DNA of 64,000 nt from Pseudomonas viciae (GCF_004786035.1 NZ_CP035088.1:6618833-6682832); one strand, 5' to 3'; positions 9,139-17,764 are shown, numbered from the stretch's first letter. Translations and numbers: made by a program. Notes: generated from the sequence alone by a model not told the origin.

Positions 9139-10011
9139 TCAAAGGCTGATCGGCACAGCCTCAAACCGCACCCGCGGATGGGCGATCCGGTCCTGGGCGC
9201 GGACCAGTTCCAACTCGTAGCTGACACACGCCTGAGTCTCCAGCAACACTTCATGCACGGCGGCGGCGGTAAATTCGAACGCCGCCACCAGACTGTCGCC
9301 CAACAGTATCCGCGCCAGGAACAGCCCCGACGTCAGGTCCCCCACGCCCACCGGCTGGCGAGGGAAGGCCAGCAGCGGACGGCGCAGGTGCCAGCTGCCG
9401 TCAGCCGTCACCAGCAGCATTTCGAAGCTGTCATCGGGCTTGCCTGGGTAGGCCAGATGTTTGACCAGCACCGCCTTCGGTCCGCGGGCCAGTAGCGCGC
9501 GGGCCATGGCCAGGCAGTCCAGCAGCGACTGCGCCTTGCGCCCGGAGAAGCTGTCCAGCTCCAATTGGTTCGGGCACATGAGGTCCGCCACGGCCGCGGC
9601 CTCTTCCAGCAGAAACTGACTCACCTCGGGCGCTACGATGCAGCCCTTCTCCGGATGCCCCATGACCGGGTCGCACAGGTACAGCGCCTTGGGATTGGCG
9701 ACCTTGATCCGCGCCACGCCCGTCAGAATCGCCCGCCCCTGAGCGGCGCTGCCCAGGTAACCGGACAGCACCGCATCACAGTTCCCCAGCTCACCGATCG
9801 CCGCAATGCCCTCTACCAATGCCGGTATTTGCTCAGGCGCAAGCACTTCCCCGGTCCATTGACCGTATTGGGTGTGATTGGAAAATTGCACGGTATTGAG
9901 CGGCCATACGTTCACCCCGACCCGCTGCATGGGAAACACGGCAGCGCTGTTGCCAGCGTGACCGAATACCACGTGAGACTGGATGGCAAGCAGATGAGGT
10001 GTACGTTTCAT
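9139..10011 (-). CDS. pdxY: Pyridoxal kinase PdxY
   Basis: ATP-dependent phosphorylation of pyridoxal to pyridoxal 5'-phosphate in the vitamin B6 salvage pathway. 290 residues, the usual length. The ribokinase fold shows the PdxY signatures [23 protein letters not shown] at the N-terminus, [35 protein letters not shown] and the catalytic-loop sequence [14 protein letters not shown], whose GVGD Asp is the general base. The ATG at 10011 ([14 protein letters not shown]) follows GGAA; the frame extends 11 codons upstream without family sequence. It is divergent from the DUF3301 gene. Confidence 0.95.
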   Translation of the reverse strand: MKRTPHLLAIQSHVVFGHAGNSAAVFPMQRVGVNVWPLNTVQFSNHTQYGQWTGEVLAPEQIPALVEGIAAIGELGNCDAVLSGYLGSAAQGRAILTGVARIKVANPKALYLCDPVMGHPEKGCIVAPEVSQFLLEEAAAVADLMCPNQLELDSFSGRKAQSLLDCLAMARALLARGPKAVLVKHLAYPGKPDDSFEMLLVTADGSWHLRRPLLAFPRQPVGVGDLTSGLFLARILLGDSLVAAFEFTAAAVHEVLLETQACVSYELELVRAQDRIAHPRVRFEAVPISL

Positions 10012-10130
10012 GCGGGAAGTTTCCGTAAAACGATTGAAATTCAAGCCGCGCAGTATGCGACTAAACGCAGCCTGTACGACAGACCAGCGACACAGTTAAG
10101 CTGACCGCAACTTGTTGGAGCACTTCGTTC

Positions 10131-10553
10131 ATGCTGACCCTTGGAAATATTTTCGTGCTGATGCTGCTGGCCACTGGCTGCGCCTGGCTGTGGCACAACC
10201 ACGGCTTGCGCGAGCGGGCCTTGGCGAGGGTCATGCAGCATTGCGCCAACCTCAAGATCGAGCTCCTGGACGGCAACGTGGCGCTGAAAAGGATCGGTTT
10301 CGTGAAAGATGCAAACGGCCGACGACGCCTGGCGCGTATCTATAATTTCGAATTTACCGTCACGGGTGAGACCCGCCATTCGGGCACCATTACCCAATTC
10401 GGTGCCCACAGCGCGCAAATCGAGCTGGCGCCCTACCCCATGCCGTTCGAAGAAACGCCCCAGGCGTCCATTGAAGCGGTCCAGACCAGGCCCCGGGCCG
10501 AAGTGATCGAGTTGAGTCAGTGGCGCCAGGAACACAACAAGTGGAAGCCTTGA
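10131..10553 (+). CDS. DUF3301 membrane-anchored protein
   Basis: 140 residues. One N-terminal hydrophobic segment (LGNIFVLMLLATGCAWLW) probably anchors the protein in the inner membrane. A soluble part follows with LKIELLDGNVALKRIGFVKDANGRRRLARIYNFEFTVTGETRHSG, the hallmark block of the DUF3301 family. The function of this family is not established. It ends 12 bases before the stop of the convergent COG0523 gene. Confidence 0.8.
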   Translation: MLTLGNIFVLMLLATGCAWLWHNHGLRERALARVMQHCANLKIELLDGNVALKRIGFVKDANGRRRLARIYNFEFTVTGETRHSGTITQFGAHSAQIELAPYPMPFEETPQASIEAVQTRPRAEVIELSQWRQEHNKWKP

Positions 10554-10565
10554 AACAGCGCTGAC

Positions 10566-11531
10566 TTATTCACAACGACAACTCGCCAGACCGGCCTGTA
10601 GAGCATCAACGTCTTGCGCCTCGGCGAAAATCAGTTCGATCCGTGAGTCCTGTCGCCACTCGCTGGTCCCCCAATCCAGGACCGCGCCCTCCAGTGCATT
10701 GGCTGAAACCCAGCCGTCCACGCTGTGGATAACCATCTTCGCGCGTTTCCAACCCCAGCCTTGCAGCCATTGAGTGAGCGCCGCCGTGTCGAACAACTGG
10801 CTCGGATGCCAGCGCCAGCCGATGCTCCAGCCACCTTCCTGCTGCTGATGCAGGCAGATCGGCAATCTCGGGTCGGTCCAGATGGCCGGCATGTAACCCA
10901 CATCCTTGGGTAGCCTGAAGTTATCCACAACCCCACTCCCCCGAGTTGCAAGACCCGGCAGTCGATCCAGCGGCAACTCAGCCTGTTGCGTCCAATACAA
11001 CGCAAGCGCCGGCAGTTGCGCCGTGATACGTGCTCGATCGATCTCAGAGAGCTTCTCGGACTTATTCAATACCAGCAGCCCGGCATCGGCCAAAGCACGC
11101 TGCTGCGCATCAGGCAGTGGCTTACCGTCCGCCATCGCCTGGGCATCCAGCACCAGCACGCCAGGTTGGACACTCAGCACGCCGAGCCATGGAGCCTCGT
11201 TCAATTGCCGCATCAGTTGCGCCGGATGGCCCAGCCCCGAAGGTTCGATAAACAAACGGTCTGGTCGCGCCTTGCGCAGCAATCGACCGAGACCAATCTG
11301 AAACGGCGCGCCGTTGACGCAACACAAACAGCCCCCGGCCACTTCGCCCAGTGCGATACCATCGGCGGCCTGGGTCAGCAACGCGGCATCCAGACCGATC
11401 TGGCCGAACTCGTTGATCAGCACCGCCCAGCGTTCATTGGCCGGACGCTGTGTCAGCAGATGCTTGATCAAGCTGGTCTTGCCAGCCCCCAAGGGGCCGG
11501 CGATGACATGGGTGGGAATGTTCTGCAACAT
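10566..11531 (-). CDS. COG0523 (CobW/G3E) GTPase, second paralogue
   Basis: 321-residue G3E-family GTPase of the metal-chaperone type. Walker A is AGPLGAGKT (11-19), a Pro replacing the more usual Phe. The metal-binding CxCC-type motif GGCLCC is at 66-71, ESSG-like FIEPSGLGHP follows, and NKSE is the base-recognition loop. The C-terminal half carries the shorter CobW-C domain. Members of this family deliver zinc or cobalt to client enzymes; the client here is unknown. It lies about 1 kb from a second, longer COG0523 gene and opposes a small secreted-protein gene only 27 bases away. The ribosome-binding site is poor. Confidence 0.87.
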   Translation of the reverse strand: MLQNIPTHVIAGPLGAGKTSLIKHLLTQRPANERWAVLINEFGQIGLDAALLTQAADGIALGEVAGGCLCCVNGAPFQIGLGRLLRKARPDRLFIEPSGLGHPAQLMRQLNEAPWLGVLSVQPGVLVLDAQAMADGKPLPDAQQRALADAGLLVLNKSEKLSEIDRARITAQLPALALYWTQQAELPLDRLPGLATRGSGVVDNFRLPKDVGYMPAIWTDPRLPICLHQQQEGGWSIGWRWHPSQLFDTAALTQWLQGWGWKRAKMVIHSVDGWVSANALEGAVLDWGTSEWRQDSRIELIFAEAQDVDALQAGLASCRCE

Positions 11532-11558
11532 AATCGACGGCTTTCGATGGAGGTGAAA

Positions 11559-11912
11559 ATGCGGATGCTCGGCTGGTTGTTACTGGCATTGACGTCAAAC
11601 CAGGCACTGGCCCAGGCTTGTGTTGTGCACAGTCAGGCGGAGCGGCTCGATGTAAAAGTCTGCCAGCAGAACCGCAACATCCCGCAGAAGTTGTTCGCCG
11701 ACGGCTTCTGCCAGCCAAGCCTCGCCGGGCAAAAAGTCGAGGTGCAGTACGTCGATCAGTGCCCTGGCGGCGCGTTTGGCATCTGCAGCAACGCCCAGGT
11801 CGCCAATATGCCTTACCGCCAGGATATTCACTATTACGGCGTGGCCACTGACGCCGCTTATCTCCAGCCGTTTTGTGAAGGCCAAAGCCAGGGCAACTGG
11901 CTCAAACCTTAA
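11559..11912 (+). CDS. Small secreted Cys-rich protein, function unknown
   Basis: 117 residues. The start at 11559 follows GGAGGTGA at ideal spacing and gives a clean signal peptide (MRMLGWLLLALTSNQALAQA). The mature part has six Cys (ACVVH, VCQQN, GFCQP, DQCPGG, GICSN, PFCEG), suggesting three disulfides in the periplasm. I recognise no catalytic motif. It is divergent from the COG0523 GTPase and convergent with the DUF1826 gene, with a 4-base overlap of the two stops. The position inside the zinc island suggests a link to metal homeostasis, but this is inference only. Confidence 0.7.
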   Translation: MRMLGWLLLALTSNQALAQACVVHSQAERLDVKVCQQNRNIPQKLFADGFCQPSLAGQKVEVQYVDQCPGGAFGICSNAQVANMPYRQDIHYYGVATDAAYLQPFCEGQSQGNWLKP

Positions 11913-12559
11913 GCCAGCCAATCCAGTGTGAGGATCAATCGGCGCTCCCCCGGGGCCGGTTCCGGCGAGCGGTGGATCAGGCCGAACCCTTCATTGCCGT
12001 GCCACTTCTCGCCTTTAAGCAACGCCACATCACCGCTGTAAAGCTGCTGGATCATCCGCGGATCGCCGGGCTCGGCTTCAGGCTGCGCCAAACATCGACG
12101 GTCCATGGCACTTTCCTTGAGCCACTGACTGCCGACACCGACATAAGTAGTGATTAGCCGCACCGGTACATGGTCAACGTGAAAGCGCGGACACATGGCC
12201 TTGTCCAGTGCGCGCAGACGCAGGCCGACACGTTTGGCGCCCAGCAGACAGGCAAACGCACTGACCAACCAGGCAACGTCGGCGATAAAGCCTTCGTAAC
12301 CTTGCAGATCGCTGAACCCCGCGGCCAGGCCGTGCAGCGCCGGCTGAGTGTCGTCCTCCGGCAAGTCGAGCACCAGCGACTCAGCCAGCGGCTGCTCCAT
12401 CGAAAGCACCATGGCCGCAAAGTCGCTGATATGCGCCGGAAGCTGACGTTGCCAGACAGCCAGGTTGGTGCCGTCCTCCAGAATTTGTGTCAGGATCCGT
12501 GGCGTTTCACCTTGGACCTGCCGCACCGGTGCAGCCCTATTCAGGCTGGGCGCCAGCAT
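11909..12559 (-). CDS. DUF1826 protein, coupled to zigA
   Basis: 216 residues, soluble. It contains FHVDHVPVRLITTYVGVGSQWL and WHGNEGFGLIHRSPEPAPGERRLILTLDW, with conserved His/Asp that resemble a cupin or oxygenase-like metal site. This matches DUF1826, a family often found beside COG0523 GTPases. The ATG overlaps the zigA stop as TGATG, so the two are translationally coupled. A GTG one codon upstream is an alternative start. The biochemical role is unknown; as a likely client or partner of the zinc GTPase it deserves attention. Confidence 0.8.
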   Translation of the reverse strand: MLAPSLNRAAPVRQVQGETPRILTQILEDGTNLAVWQRQLPAHISDFAAMVLSMEQPLAESLVLDLPEDDTQPALHGLAAGFSDLQGYEGFIADVAWLVSAFACLLGAKRVGLRLRALDKAMCPRFHVDHVPVRLITTYVGVGSQWLKESAMDRRCLAQPEAEPGDPRMIQQLYSGDVALLKGEKWHGNEGFGLIHRSPEPAPGERRLILTLDWLA

Positions 12560-13770
12560 CACGCTGCGACCTCGTCGTCATGCCACGGGCCAAACGGGTC
12601 CGGCAGCAAGCGCCAACTTTCGACACCCAGGGCCATTTCCGCGTCGCTGAGCAGACAAGCGTCCAGTTCAGCGGTGAGCTGGGTGAAGTCGATGTCTTGT
12701 CCGATGAATACCAGCTCCTGGCGGCAATCGCCCGTGCTAGGCAGCCAGTTTTTCAGGATGGCAGCGCTACTTTCCTCATCCTGCGGCCACTGGTTTTTTG
12801 GCACAAACCGCCACCAGCGCCCGGCAAATCCGTGCCGCATCAAACCGCCGGCCTGAGACCAACTGCCCGCTTCCTCAGGTTTGCTGGCCAGCCAGAAGAA
12901 CCCTTTGGAACGCAGGAGTTTGCCGTTGGTCCACGGACGGTCGATCAAACTGAAAAAACGCTGAGGATGAAACGGTCGGCGCGCCCGGTAGGCTGTCGAG
13001 GCGATGCCATATTCTTCGGTCTCGGGTACATGCTCGCCGCGCAGCTCCCGTAGCCAGCCAGGCGCTTGCGCGGCGCGTTCAAAGTCGAAAAGGCCGGTAT
13101 CGAGAATGCGCCCCAAGGGGACCTGCCCCATGACCATGGGAATGATCTGCGCCTGGGCGTTGAGACGCTCCAGGATCGCAATCAATTCTTCCCGTTCGTC
13201 ACGGCTGATCAGGTCGATTTTGCTGATTAAAATCACGTCGGCGAACTCGATCTGCTCGATCAGCAGGTCAGTAATCGAGCGCTCGTCTTCCTCGCCCAGG
13301 GTTTCGCCCCGGGACGCAAGGCTTTCGGCAGCCTGGAAATCCAGCAGGAAATTCACCCCATCAACCACCGTCACCATGGTGTCGAGCCGGGCAACATCGG
13401 CCAGGCTGCGACCCTCTTCATCACGAAACGTGAAGGTTTCCGCCACCGGCAAGGGTTCAGAAATACCCGTGGACTCGATCAGCAGATAATCGAAGCGCCC
13501 CTCCCTGGCGAGCTGGCCGACTTCTTCCAGCAAGTCCTCACGCAGCGTGCAGCAGATGCAGCCGTTGCTCATTTCCACCAGTTTCTCTTCGGAGCGGCTC
13601 AGGGTGACATCTCGCTGGACTTCGCTGCCATCGATGTTGATCTCGCTCATATCGTTGACGATTACGGCGACGCGTAAATTGTCGCGATTGCGCAGGACAT
13701 AGTTGAGCAGCGTGCTTTTACCGGCACCAAGAAATCCGGAAAGCACGGTAACGGGGAGGCGATTGGGCAT
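12559..13770 (-). CDS. zigA: Zur-type COG0523 zinc GTPase (ZigA/ZagA-like)
   Basis: 403-residue G3E GTPase, a putative zinc metallochaperone made under zinc shortage. Walker [11 protein letters not shown] is at 11-20, the CxCC metal motif NGCICC at 69-74, ESTGISEP follows, and SKIDLI is the guanine-specificity loop. The large CobW C-terminal domain contains RPFHPQRFF. The ATG at 13770 is the family start ([12 protein letters not shown]); an in-frame ATG nine codons upstream lacks support. A perfect Zur-type palindrome lies 98 bases upstream in the divergent intergenic region, which favours zinc-responsive control. The gene symbol is by family and context. Confidence 0.88.
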   Translation of the reverse strand: MPNRLPVTVLSGFLGAGKSTLLNYVLRNRDNLRVAVIVNDMSEINIDGSEVQRDVTLSRSEEKLVEMSNGCICCTLREDLLEEVGQLAREGRFDYLLIESTGISEPLPVAETFTFRDEEGRSLADVARLDTMVTVVDGVNFLLDFQAAESLASRGETLGEEDERSITDLLIEQIEFADVILISKIDLISRDEREELIAILERLNAQAQIIPMVMGQVPLGRILDTGLFDFERAAQAPGWLRELRGEHVPETEEYGIASTAYRARRPFHPQRFFSLIDRPWTNGKLLRSKGFFWLASKPEEAGSWSQAGGLMRHGFAGRWWRFVPKNQWPQDEESSAAILKNWLPSTGDCRQELVFIGQDIDFTQLTAELDACLLSDAEMALGVESWRLLPDPFGPWHDDEVAA

Positions 13771-13867
13771 CAGGTATATCCTCATCGGGGCGGCCATTGC
13801 TGACGCTGTTCACGCGCGTTTTGGCTCGTTTTCAGGCTTGGGCTTGGATCATGCCTGGGTAGTTTTA

Positions 13868-13882
13868 TGTTATAGTATAACA
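13868..13882. promoter_or_regulatory. Zur-box palindrome 1
   Basis: TGTTATAGTATAACA is a perfect 7-1-7 inverted repeat, matching the core of the gammaproteobacterial Zur operator (GTTATANTATAAC). It lies between divergent zigA and the small secreted gene at 13930 and could control both. Confidence 0.88.
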
Positions 13883-13929
13883 ACACAATTCAGCCAGCCC
13901 TGCCGCCCTCATTAGCCTGAGAACAATCG

Positions 13930-14328
13930 ATGCACACTTGTCTGAAACTCGTATTAGCGAGCCCGTTGTTGCTGTTGGCGCTGAGCGCTTCGGCCCAAAG
14001 CCCGCTCTTGGCCAACTGCACCCGCAGTGCGAGCTTGCTGGCGTGCGTTGACGGGCAAGGTAATGCCTACAGCGTCGCAACAAGCGGAAACACCCTTTAT
14101 CTGCGTGGTTTTGAAGCGGTCAGTCGTCGCCATTGGGCGCAAACGAACAGTCGTTACGGTCAAATCACTTTCTTCACAGGCTTGGCGTCCGATGGTGAAA
14201 GTTGGGTTGGATACAACCGACGAGTTGGCTGGACGACCATCAACCGCTTCTCCAGCGCAGGCGGTGGTGGTAGCGGCGGTGCGTTCATATGCGGCCGCAT
14301 GAACGGTTGTCAGAGTTCGTCGCACTGA
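13930..14328 (+). CDS. Small secreted protein between two Zur boxes, function unknown
   Basis: 132 residues with a clear signal peptide (MHTCLKLVLASPLLLLALSASAQ). The mature part has paired Cys near the N-terminus (NCTRS, ACVDG) and C-terminus (ICGRM, GCQSS), a Gly/Ser-rich linker (SSAGGGGSGG) and aromatic beta-like stretches. No known domain recognised. A perfect Zur-type box lies 48 bases upstream and another 69 bases downstream in front of folE2. The gene therefore appears to belong to the zinc-starvation regulon. It could act in the periplasm or outside the cell; zinc capture is only a guess, since the mature protein has few His residues. Confidence 0.75.
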   Translation: MHTCLKLVLASPLLLLALSASAQSPLLANCTRSASLLACVDGQGNAYSVATSGNTLYLRGFEAVSRRHWAQTNSRYGQITFFTGLASDGESWVGYNRRVGWTTINRFSSAGGGGSGGAFICGRMNGCQSSSH

Positions 14329-14344
14329 TGTTTCACGTGGAACG
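14329..14344. other. Candidate parS site 1
   Basis: TGTTTCACGTGGAACG begins directly after the stop of the small secreted gene. It has the TTTCACGTGGAA core of the bacterial parS palindrome, with the last base and one half-site base off the perfect repeat. ParA and ParB are encoded at 55-57 kb in this window. Confidence 0.75.
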
Positions 14345-14396
14345 TGGGAGTAAAGAAATGAAACTCCGTTCATGAAAGAGGTTTATTCGAATTGAC

Positions 14397-14411
14397 TGTT
14401 ATACTATAACA
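14397..14411. promoter_or_regulatory. Zur-box palindrome 2, in front of folE2
   Basis: TGTTATACTATAACA is a perfect 7-1-7 palindrome and differs from box 1 only in the central base. It ends 30 bases before the folE2 ATG, so it should overlap the promoter of folE2-znuCBA. Confidence 0.9.
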
Positions 14412-14441
14412 TTAAATTCGAACCTATGATGGACCTTGCCC

Positions 14442-15338
14442 ATGAATGCGTTAACGCTGCCAGATGTTGCTGCGCAGGCTTCACGCCAAGCTTTACCCCT
14501 CGATTGGGTAGGCATGTGTGGGATCGCCACACCGGTTTTGATCGACGGCCAGCGTCTGAGCGCGACGGCCGACGCAGGTGTCAGCCTCGACGACGGTGAT
14601 GCTCGTGGCATCCATATGTCACGTTTGTATTTGGCGCTGGAAATACTTGAAGAAACACCTCTTTCTCCAGCGCTATTGCATCGCGTATTGCGGCAATTTC
14701 TCGATAGCCATGAAGGCCTGTCCCATTTTGCTTCCCTAAGCATCCACACCGATTTGTTGCTTAAACGTCCGGCGCTAATCAGCCCGCTGGCCGGCTGGAA
14801 GCGTTATCCCGTGAGTATTGAAGCGCACCTGAAATACGCAGTGTTCCACGTGGAACTGAAAATTCAGATCCCCTACTCGTCCACCTGCCCTTGCTCAGCG
14901 GCGCTCGCCCGACAGTTGATTCAGCAGCAATTCGTAGACGACTTCGCCAACCAAAGCCTCGAGCACGCTGAAATCCTGGCCTGGCTGGGCTCAGCAAACG
15001 GCATTGTCGCTACTCCCCACAGTCAACGCAGCATGGCCACGTTGAATCTACGGCTGGACACCCATGTCGACGAATTGCCGCTGCTGTCTCTCATCAACGA
15101 GGCCGAAGCGGCCCTAGGCACTGCTGTGCAAACCGCAGTCAAACGCGCCGATGAGCAGGCGTTCGCGCTCGCCAACGGCCAAAACCTGATGTTCTGCGAA
15201 GACGCCGCTCGGCGATTGAGCACCGCCTTGAGGCGCTCATCCAGCATCACCGCCCTGGATGTACGCGTCGTCCACGCCGAGAGCCTGCACGCCCATGACG
15301 CCGTGGCCCAAAGCCGCTGGCAGCGGGAGGCATCATGA
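14442..15338 (+). CDS. folE2: GTP cyclohydrolase FolE2 (type IB)
   Basis: Converts GTP to 7,8-dihydroneopterin triphosphate, the first step of folate synthesis. This metal-promiscuous isoform replaces zinc-dependent FolE under zinc starvation. The ATG at 14442 gives 298 residues with the family N-terminus (MNALTLPDVAAQA). VGMCGIATPVLIDGQ, the Cys-containing STCPCSAALARQ (about 146-157) and the RLSTALRRS C-terminal segment are typical. The Zur-type box immediately upstream fits the known Zur regulation of this enzyme. The stop overlaps the znuC start as ATGA. A parS-type palindrome lies inside the coding sequence. Confidence 0.95.
   Translation: MNALTLPDVAAQASRQALPLDWVGMCGIATPVLIDGQRLSATADAGVSLDDGDARGIHMSRLYLALEILEETPLSPALLHRVLRQFLDSHEGLSHFASLSIHTDLLLKRPALISPLAGWKRYPVSIEAHLKYAVFHVELKIQIPYSSTCPCSAALARQLIQQQFVDDFANQSLEHAEILAWLGSANGIVATPHSQRSMATLNLRLDTHVDELPLLSLINEAEAALGTAVQTAVKRADEQAFALANGQNLMFCEDAARRLSTALRRSSSITALDVRVVHAESLHAHDAVAQSRWQREAS
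14842..14857. other. Candidate parS site 2 (inside folE2)
   Basis: TGTTCCACGTGGAACT is palindromic at every position except the last, and matches the pseudomonad parS consensus TGTTCCACGTGGAACA. It encodes FHVE within FolE2. Confidence 0.85.
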
Positions 15339-16003
15339 TCCGTTGCCAAACCTTGCGCTGGGGTGCCCCTGGGCAACCTCTCACACCACCGCTGAATATG
15401 GAGCGGCCAGCGGGCAGCCTGACGGCCATCATCGGCGCCAACGGTTCGGGTAAGAGCAGCCTGCTGAAAGTACTCGCGGGGTTGCAAAAACCCCTGTCCG
15501 GGAAGGTCACGCTGGACGTCCCCCGCCGCGGCGGTGTCTCATTCCTGCCGCAGCAACAACATCTGGATCGGCAGTTCCCCATCAGCTTGCAGGAGTTGGT
15601 GGCCGCCGGCTCCTGGGGGAATAGGCACACACCCGCCATGCGCAGGCAACTGCTCCAGACAGCCTTGGAAGACTGGGCTCTGGCGGGGCTGGAAAATCGT
15701 CCGTTGATGGCATTGTCTGGCGGCGAGTTACAACGCGCCCTGCTCGCTCGCCTGAGCCTGGCCGAAGCGCCGCTGCTGTTGCTCGACGAACCCCACGCGG
15801 CCCTCGACGAACAAGGCCAGGCGCTACTGTGGAAACACATCCATGGCTGGCACGCGGCGGGCAGAACCGTGGTGGTGGTTTGTCATGACCTGGCGGCGGT
15901 ACGCGAACACATTCCTCACACATTGCTGGTCAGCCACGCCGGCTGCACGCTCAATCGCAGTGTCGACTTGATCGCCCAACAACCTCGCATGCGGGTGGCG
16001 TGA
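15335..16003 (+). CDS. znuC: Zinc ABC importer ATPase ZnuC
   Basis: 222-residue ABC ATPase that energises metal uptake through ZnuB. Walker A GANGSGKSS is near 35-43, the signature LSGGELQRALLARL follows, then Walker B LLLLDEPHAALDEQGQ and the switch His of VVVCHDLAAV. It is shorter than E. coli ZnuC and lacks a long C-terminal extension. It overlaps folE2 by 4 bases and znuB by the TGATG junction, so the operon folE2-znuC-znuB-znuA is tightly coupled. Zinc is inferred from Zur-type control and the neighbours. Confidence 0.9.
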   Translation: MIRCQTLRWGAPGQPLTPPLNMERPAGSLTAIIGANGSGKSSLLKVLAGLQKPLSGKVTLDVPRRGGVSFLPQQQHLDRQFPISLQELVAAGSWGNRHTPAMRRQLLQTALEDWALAGLENRPLMALSGGELQRALLARLSLAEAPLLLLDEPHAALDEQGQALLWKHIHGWHAAGRTVVVVCHDLAAVREHIPHTLLVSHAGCTLNRSVDLIAQQPRMRVA

Positions 16004-16869
16004 TGCTCGCGGCCACCCATCTCTGGCAACCATTCCAGGAGTTCGTCTTCATGCGCCGGGCCTTGCTTGGCGGTCTGGTATTGGCGTGCAGCACAGCCCC
16101 GCTGGGAGTATTTCTGATTCTTCGACGTATGAGTCTGATCGGCGATGCCGTGGCTCACGGTATTTTGCCAGGCGCCGCCCTGGGTTTCTGGTTCGCTGGA
16201 TTGAGCCTGCCAGCCCTGACAATCGGTGGCCTCGGCGCGGGCCTGGGCATGGCCGGGCTGGCAGCCTGGATTACCCGACGCACCGGTCTGCGGGAAGACG
16301 CCAGCCTCGCGGCGATTTATCCGATTTCCCTGGCAGCCGGCGTGTTGATCCTCGGCATGGCCGGCAAACGCCTGGATTTGCTTCACTTGCTGTTCGGCTC
16401 GGCACTGGCGGTAGACGGCCCGACACTCACCGGCATGCTCTGGGTTTCCGGGGCCAGCCTGGTGGCCATGGCGCTGATTTATCGGCCCCTATTGCTCGAC
16501 ACCCTGGATCCGCTGTTCCTGCAAACCGTCAGTCGCTTGGGCCCTTTGGCCCATGGCGTGTTTCTGACGTTGGTGGTGTTGAATCTGGTGATCGGCTTCC
16601 AGGCCATCGGTGCGCTGATGGTGGTCGGCCTGATGATGCTTCCGGCTGCCGCTTCGCGATTCTGGAGCCGGCGCCTGCCGATTCTAATGATGGTCGCGGC
16701 GCTGCTCGGTTGTCTTTCGGTGTGGCTGGGCCTGTTGCTGTCCTTCTATTTCTCGCTGCCCAGCGGACCGGCCATCGTACTGGTAGCCGGCGCGTTATAT
16801 CTGTTGTCCGTGGTGTTCGGTCCGGTGCACGGTTTGTTGCGCCGCCCGCCTTTGCTCACATCCCAATGA
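16003..16869 (+). CDS. znuB: Zinc ABC importer permease ZnuB
   Basis: 288-residue polytopic permease of the ABC-3 family (ZnuB/MntB/TroC). It contains RRMSLIGDAVAHGILPGAALGF, the conserved DAVAH segment of the family, followed by repeated membrane segments (VLILGMAGKRLDLLHLLFGS, GFQAIGALMVVGLMMLPAA). The start is the ATG in the TGATG overlap with znuC; a GTG at 16000 is an alternative. It works with the upstream ATPase and the downstream binding protein. Confidence 0.9.
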   Translation: MLAATHLWQPFQEFVFMRRALLGGLVLACSTAPLGVFLILRRMSLIGDAVAHGILPGAALGFWFAGLSLPALTIGGLGAGLGMAGLAAWITRRTGLREDASLAAIYPISLAAGVLILGMAGKRLDLLHLLFGSALAVDGPTLTGMLWVSGASLVAMALIYRPLLLDTLDPLFLQTVSRLGPLAHGVFLTLVVLNLVIGFQAIGALMVVGLMMLPAAASRFWSRRLPILMMVAALLGCLSVWLGLLLSFYFSLPSGPAIVLVAGALYLLSVVFGPVHGLLRRPPLLTSQ

Positions 16870-16880
16870 GGTGTTTCCCG

Positions 16881-17756
16881 ATGCGCGTCCTGCTCGTGCT
16901 GTTCAGTCTGATGCTGTCCATGTCCTTATCCGCCGCCGAAAAACTTCAGGTGGTAACCAGCTTCAGCATCCTCGCCGACATGACCCGACAGGTCGGTGGC
17001 GAGCATATCCAAATCACCAACATGGTCGGGCCGGACGCCGATGCGCACACTTACGAACCCACACCAGACGACGCCAAGGCGCTACTCCGCGCTAAGCTGA
17101 TCATCAAGAATGGGCTGGGTTTCGAGCCATGGTTGGATCGCCTGGTCACCAGCACGGAAACCGGCGCCCCGGTGATCAGCGCCAGCCGCGGGGTGATCCC
17201 ACGTTCGCTGGATGAAGATGGCGAGACCATCCCCGACCCTCACGCCTGGCACAACCTGGCAAACGCCGAACTGTATGTCAGCAACATCACCAAGGCACTG
17301 GAAGCGGCAGACCCGGCGAACAAGGCTGACTACGAACGCAACAGCCAGGCGTATCTGAAGAAGATCTACGCCCTGCTCGCCGAAGCCAAGGCCAAGCTCG
17401 GGGCCTTGCCGCCAGGCAATCGCAAGATCGTGACGTCTCACGATGCGTTCGGTTACTTGGGCCAGGCCTACGGTATCGAGTTCATGGCGCCTCAGGGGTT
17501 GTCCACTGAACGTGAACCTTCGGCTGCAGAAGTCGCCGCGTTGATCACCCAGATTCGCCAGGCGAAAGTCAAAGCGGTGTTCATGGAAAACATCAAGGAT
17601 GCGCGCCTGCTCAAGCAGATCGCTGACGAAAGCGGCGCGCACATTGGCGGTACGCTGTACTCCGATGCCCTAGCGACCAGCGGACCGGCCAGCACCTTCA
17701 CGGGGCTGTTTGAATACAACCTCAATACGTTGTACGAGGCGTTGAGCCGGCCTTGA
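16881..17756 (+). CDS. znuA: Metal-binding periplasmic protein ZnuA-like, without His-rich loop
   Basis: 291-residue cluster A-I substrate-binding protein with a signal peptide (MRVLLVLFSLMLSMSLSAA). Likely metal ligands are H56 (DAHTYEPTP), H121 (DPHAWH), H187 (SHDAF) and D262 (LYSDAL). The flexible His-rich loop typical of classical ZnuA is missing; the matching segment around 107-120 is acidic but has no His before DPH. The ligand set therefore also resembles manganese-type proteins. The Zur-type operon context favours zinc. It is separated from znuB by 11 bases and followed by a REP-like palindrome. Confidence 0.87.
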   Translation: MRVLLVLFSLMLSMSLSAAEKLQVVTSFSILADMTRQVGGEHIQITNMVGPDADAHTYEPTPDDAKALLRAKLIIKNGLGFEPWLDRLVTSTETGAPVISASRGVIPRSLDEDGETIPDPHAWHNLANAELYVSNITKALEAADPANKADYERNSQAYLKKIYALLAEAKAKLGALPPGNRKIVTSHDAFGYLGQAYGIEFMAPQGLSTEREPSAAEVAALITQIRQAKVKAVFMENIKDARLLKQIADESGAHIGGTLYSDALATSGPASTFTGLFEYNLNTLYEALSRP

Positions 17757-17764
17757 TCGATCAT

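Noticed and set aside
9960..9985. TACCACGTGAGAC as another parS site in pdxY
   Set aside because: It shares only the CACGTG centre; flanks do not match TGTTCC/GGAACA.
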